Shown here one piece after another: positions 5,877 through 7,837 of a stretch of DNA of 7,837 nucleotides (position 1 is the stretch's first letter; each line of letters starts with the position of its first letter). The position numbers and the translations under genes are program-made. Source of the DNA: an uncultured Bacilli bacterium (GTDB taxonomy: Bacteria > Bacillota_I > Bacilli_A > RF39 > UBA660); contig CANQOD010000053.1 of NCBI GenBank assembly GCA_947625395.1, positions 1-7,837 of the forward strand, read 5' to 3'. Under the pieces are notes generated by a model. That model was not told where the DNA came from and ran no database searches. It saw only the letters and a program-made list of their open reading frames with translations.

Positions 5877-7718
5877 TTACATTGGAGACAAGATTTGGCG
5901 AAAGGAATATGCAAGATATGCATATCCATGATGCAAGCCACAGGAAAAAATGCCAGTAACTAATATACCACTTGTCTGATTACCGCCACGAAGTAGCCAC
6001 GGAGCACCCACATCTACCATTCTAGAAGAGTCACTATACCATCCTGCTGTTTCATTTAAAGCATGACCTTTGCAAAGATTTCCTCCACAAGCTGTGTTGG
6101 GATCATCACTTGTATAAAGATCATAATATTTTGCATCAGGCCAACTCCGTCCTTGATAAGAGGTGCCATCTGATAATTGGCCTGTATAACCTGAATTCAA
6201 TGCTGTCGAGTATCCAGATCTTTTGTTTAAAATGCCCATGGTATATTCCCAAGCTCCTCCATTGAGATCATAAATTCCCGTAATGTTTCCTGTACTGGAT
6301 GCGCCTCCTCCAGCGTAGCCTTTCCCTCCGCCTTGGTCAATCATTACATTATAAGTATTTCCACATGTAGTAACACTTGTAGCACTTGATAAACCACTAG
6401 AGCAGCCTGTCATATAGACGTTATAAGTATTCATATACACTTCTTTATTTGCTCCACTGTAGAGGAAATTCCCATATTTTCCATATTTGCTCTGTGTAAG
6501 ATACGATATCAAAGCCCATTCACTATTTTTCATCGCATGACTATCATACGTACTTTGGTCAAATCCAAATACATTGCCAGATGCTGTCATTCGCCGTGAA
6601 ACTAAATCCAATGTTGATACTCGAATATTTCGCCAACTATAAACGTTGGGCTTTATAATTGCTTTATTCGGTTCTTCGGTATCGCTTTGTGCAGCTGTTG
6701 TACTAGAAACTCCAACTCCAGTTCCATTTCCACTACTATATCCAGTTTCAAATTTACCGACCCAGATTCCAGAAAGTTCTGTTCCTCCAAAAGTAAAACC
6801 AGGTGGTGTATACCATCCATCAGGTTCTTCTCCTTTATATTGTGCGCTTCCATTGTCAGTAGTACTAACATCGATAAACTTTACATCGATTTCTCCTGGT
6901 AAGGTTAGACTTGGATCGTCCTTTCGTCCTTCTTCTTTCTTTCCATAGTAATGTACTCCATCTTCACTCTTAATCGTATAACTGTATCGCGGTATCCATA
7001 CCCACATCTGTAAGATATCTGTCATCTTCACTTCAGTTCCATTACTAGCTTTCTGATAATTTGCGCGAGTTCCATTCGTGACTGTTACCGCATTCGCCCA
7101 TTCTTGTTTATCATAATCATACCAATTCTCTTGATTATAGCTCGTCTTTACCCATTTACTTTCATCATACACAACAGGTATCATATTCGATGCTGGGGCT
7201 TCTACTTCTACTACAATTCCTTCAATTGTTTTACCATTATTTGGAAATGAAAGTTCTCTGTTTGAAAATCCTCCATCACTTCTAAATTCAACCGCTACAT
7301 TGGAACTCGTTAAGTTATAAATTCTTAAATGATAACTTTCACTGGCTCCTTGGTCTAAAACTATTCCCTCTTTGGTAGGTGGTCGATTTGGTGTATCCTT
7401 ATAATAATTGATATGCACTTTCTCACTGATATTATCTAAGTAATAGAAATTCAACTTTGCTTGAATAGAATTATTATTCGTAAGTGTGATTGTAATGTCT
7501 TTCTTAGTATTGGCATCCACTGTAATTTTATTTTCTTGAAAAGCACTATCTTCTGAAGTGAGTGTTCCAGTTAGTGTCCCTGTCACAATGCGGATGGCCT
7601 CTTTATTTTCTTTTTTGACTGTGAACAAAGCATAACTCGAATATCCCACAACCAAAAAAAGACTGATGATGCCAAGCACAATCAGATAACTTTTCTCAAA
7701 TTTTCTTCTTTCTTTCAT
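5877..7718 (-). CDS. Membrane-anchored surface protein with C-terminal lectin-like (FGE-type) head, paralog B
   Basis: A 613-residue paralog of the downstream gene. A basic N-terminus is followed by a membrane segment (about 11-29), then 'SSYALF' and a beta-rich stalk (about 30-175) that shares little direct sequence with that of paralog A. The head begins at 'NMIPVVYD' (178) and is closely similar to A, roughly three quarters identical by eye over the first 120 residues. It carries 'WVWIPRYSY' (239-247), 'GIWVGKFETG' (317-326), 'GIYDLNGGAWEY' (481-492), 'NETAGWYSDS' (554-563), 'PWLLRGGN' (573-580) and 'SFRQIL' (605-610). The last two correspond to the 'RGG' and 'GFR' motifs of the FGE/C-type-lectin fold. 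Cysteine pairs 439/452 and 544/549 are conserved; A's extra pair is replaced here by a Gly/Ser/Thr-rich loop (about 327-345). GAGGG 8 nt upstream supports the start. The role is probably adhesion or ligand binding at the surface. Confidence 0.88.
   Translation of the reverse strand: MKERRKFEKSYLIVLGIISLFLVVGYSSYALFTVKKENKEAIRIVTGTLTGTLTSEDSAFQENKITVDANTKKDITITLTNNNSIQAKLNFYYLDNISEKVHINYYKDTPNRPPTKEGIVLDQGASESYHLRIYNLTSSNVAVEFRSDGGFSNRELSFPNNGKTIEGIVVEVEAPASNMIPVVYDESKWVKTSYNQENWYDYDKQEWANAVTVTNGTRANYQKASNGTEVKMTDILQMWVWIPRYSYTIKSEDGVHYYGKKEEGRKDDPSLTLPGEIDVKFIDVSTTDNGSAQYKGEEPDGWYTPPGFTFGGTELSGIWVGKFETGYSSGNGTGVGVSSTTAAQSDTEEPNKAIIKPNVYSWRNIRVSTLDLVSRRMTASGNVFGFDQSTYDSHAMKNSEWALISYLTQSKYGKYGNFLYSGANKEVYMNTYNVYMTGCSSGLSSATSVTTCGNTYNVMIDQGGGKGYAGGGASSTGNITGIYDLNGGAWEYTMGILNKRSGYSTALNSGYTGQLSDGTSYQGRSWPDAKYYDLYTSDDPNTACGGNLCKGHALNETAGWYSDSSRMVDVGAPWLLRGGNQTSGILVTGIFSCGLHHGYAYLAYSFRQILSPM
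5898..5990 (-). other. Variable tip segment of paralog B
   Basis: Codons 577-607, from the Arg of 'LLRGG' to the Arg of 'SFR'. The pattern RGG-x(8)-TG-x-F-x(6)-G-x-A-x(4)-SFR is the one I associate with DGR variable proteins. It is one residue longer than in A, and the variable positions are dominated by Tyr, His, Leu, Ser and Cys. No template repeat is in the window. Confidence 0.6.
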
Positions 7719-7720
7719 TT

Positions 7721-7744
7721 ATGACACCCTCATTCTGATGTCAT
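7721..7744 (-). promoter_or_regulatory. Dyad overlapping start site and ribosome binding site of paralog B
   Basis: Same inverted repeat as in the other copy: ATGACATC (7744-7737) against GGTGTCAT (7728-7721). The ribosome binding site GAGGG (7731-7727) lies partly in the centre and partly in the right arm. Confidence 0.5.
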
Positions 7745-7789
7745 TATATCTTTTAAACTACCCCCCCCGATTTTATTCTGAATTGACAT
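7730..7789 (-). CDS. Possible 19-codon leader ORF spanning the G8 run
   Basis: A small frame (MSIQNKIGGGSLKDIMTSE) starts at the ATG at 7789 with AGGAG 4 nt upstream (7798-7794). It reads through the G8 run as Gly codons and ends at a TGA that abuts the GAGGG ribosome binding site of paralog B. Changing the run to seven or nine G would bring in a stop soon after it. In the other copy the equivalent frame is closed after three codons (CAG to TAG) and has no ribosome binding site, which argues against a conserved function. The same frame is open to the window edge, so it could also be the end of an upstream gene. Chance is a real possibility. Confidence 0.2.
   Translation of the reverse strand: MSIQNKIGGGSLKDIMTSE
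7743..7768 (-). promoter_or_regulatory. Promoter of paralog B with a G8 run in place of a -35 box
   Basis: TATAAT (7748-7743) with eight G (7768-7761) placed 12 nt upstream, exactly as in the other copy, and no recognisable -35 box. The predicted 5' UTR would be under 25 nt. Confidence 0.6.
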
Positions 7790-7837
7790 ACTACTCCTAA
7801 CAAAAAAATGTACCTGATTATCAAATGAGATATTTCT

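Larger units (their letters stand above)
7710..7779 (-). repeat. 70-bp promoter repeat, copy upstream of paralog B
   Basis: Base-for-base identical to 5795-5864. The identity is confined to the upstream block and the first three codons; the coding sequence then diverges at once. Confidence 0.97.

Noticed and set aside
5852..5878. Hairpin plus TTTTT as a plus-strand terminator
   Set aside because: It has the shape of a weak terminator on the plus strand, but no plus-strand gene reads into it.
6646..6948. Plus-strand frame of 100 codons, and similar ones at 514-765, 1119-1325, 1537-1743, 2222-2560, 5467-5658 and 6687-6902
   Set aside because: They lie opposite or over well-supported minus-strand genes or the T-box, show no family motifs, and have the biased composition of antisense frames.
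3920..7718. Paralogs as active formylglycine-generating enzymes
   Set aside because: The FGE-like motifs mark the fold, but I see no match to the catalytic cysteine region. The membrane anchor, stalk and divergent tip fit a binding protein better.
1..7837. DGR reverse transcriptase, template repeat, CRISPR array, tRNA, insertion sequence or transposase
   Set aside because: I looked for each and found none in the window; a DGR link therefore rests only on protein architecture.
7790..7837. End of an upstream gene at the right edge
   Set aside because: One minus-strand frame is open here, but it is too short and lacks recognisable motifs; nothing can be supported.

Overview
The window looks like a chromosomal segment of a low-GC Gram-positive bacterium (Bacillota). 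The DNA is AT-rich, ribosome binding sites are strong GGAGG types, promoters are sigma-A-like, and a T-box leader drives hisS followed by an aspS-type gene. All credible genes are on the minus strand, so the text runs from high to low coordinates in transcription order. Tryptophan is encoded by TGG and all four complete genes end in TAA, so nothing suggests the mycoplasma code. The short AspRS N-terminus and the surface-protein family resemble uncultured gut Bacilli, but this lineage guess is an inference.

Positions 7837-3920 hold two tandem paralogous surface proteins of 613 and 627 residues. Each has an N-terminal membrane anchor, a divergent beta-rich stalk and a conserved C-terminal head. 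The head resembles the formylglycine-generating-enzyme / C-type-lectin fold and ends in a short, strongly divergent segment between 'PW..R' and 'SFRQ.L'. This is the layout of diversity-generating-retroelement (DGR) target proteins, although no reverse transcriptase or template repeat is in the window. Both genes are preceded by the same 70-bp block, identical base for base. It carries a run of eight G just upstream of a TATAAT box, and a dyad that overlaps the transcription start and the ribosome binding site. The pair reads as repeated promoter-plus-gene modules 1,915 bp apart and is a good candidate for a phase-variable or recombining surface-antigen array.

Positions 3919-1664 hold an extended -10 promoter and a 709-residue, probably cytoplasmic, helical protein that I do not recognise.

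Positions 1663-1 hold a tRNA-synthetase operon: a sigma-A promoter, a complete T-box riboswitch with its terminator/antiterminator pair, hisS, and the first 37 codons of an aspartyl-tRNA synthetase of the archaeal-like (often non-discriminating) class. The riboswitch carries the overlapping Asp/His specifier GACAC. Its UGGC bulge would pair with a G73 tRNA such as tRNA-Asp, so aspartate starvation probably induces both synthetase genes. The aspS ribosome binding site is embedded in the last three hisS codons.
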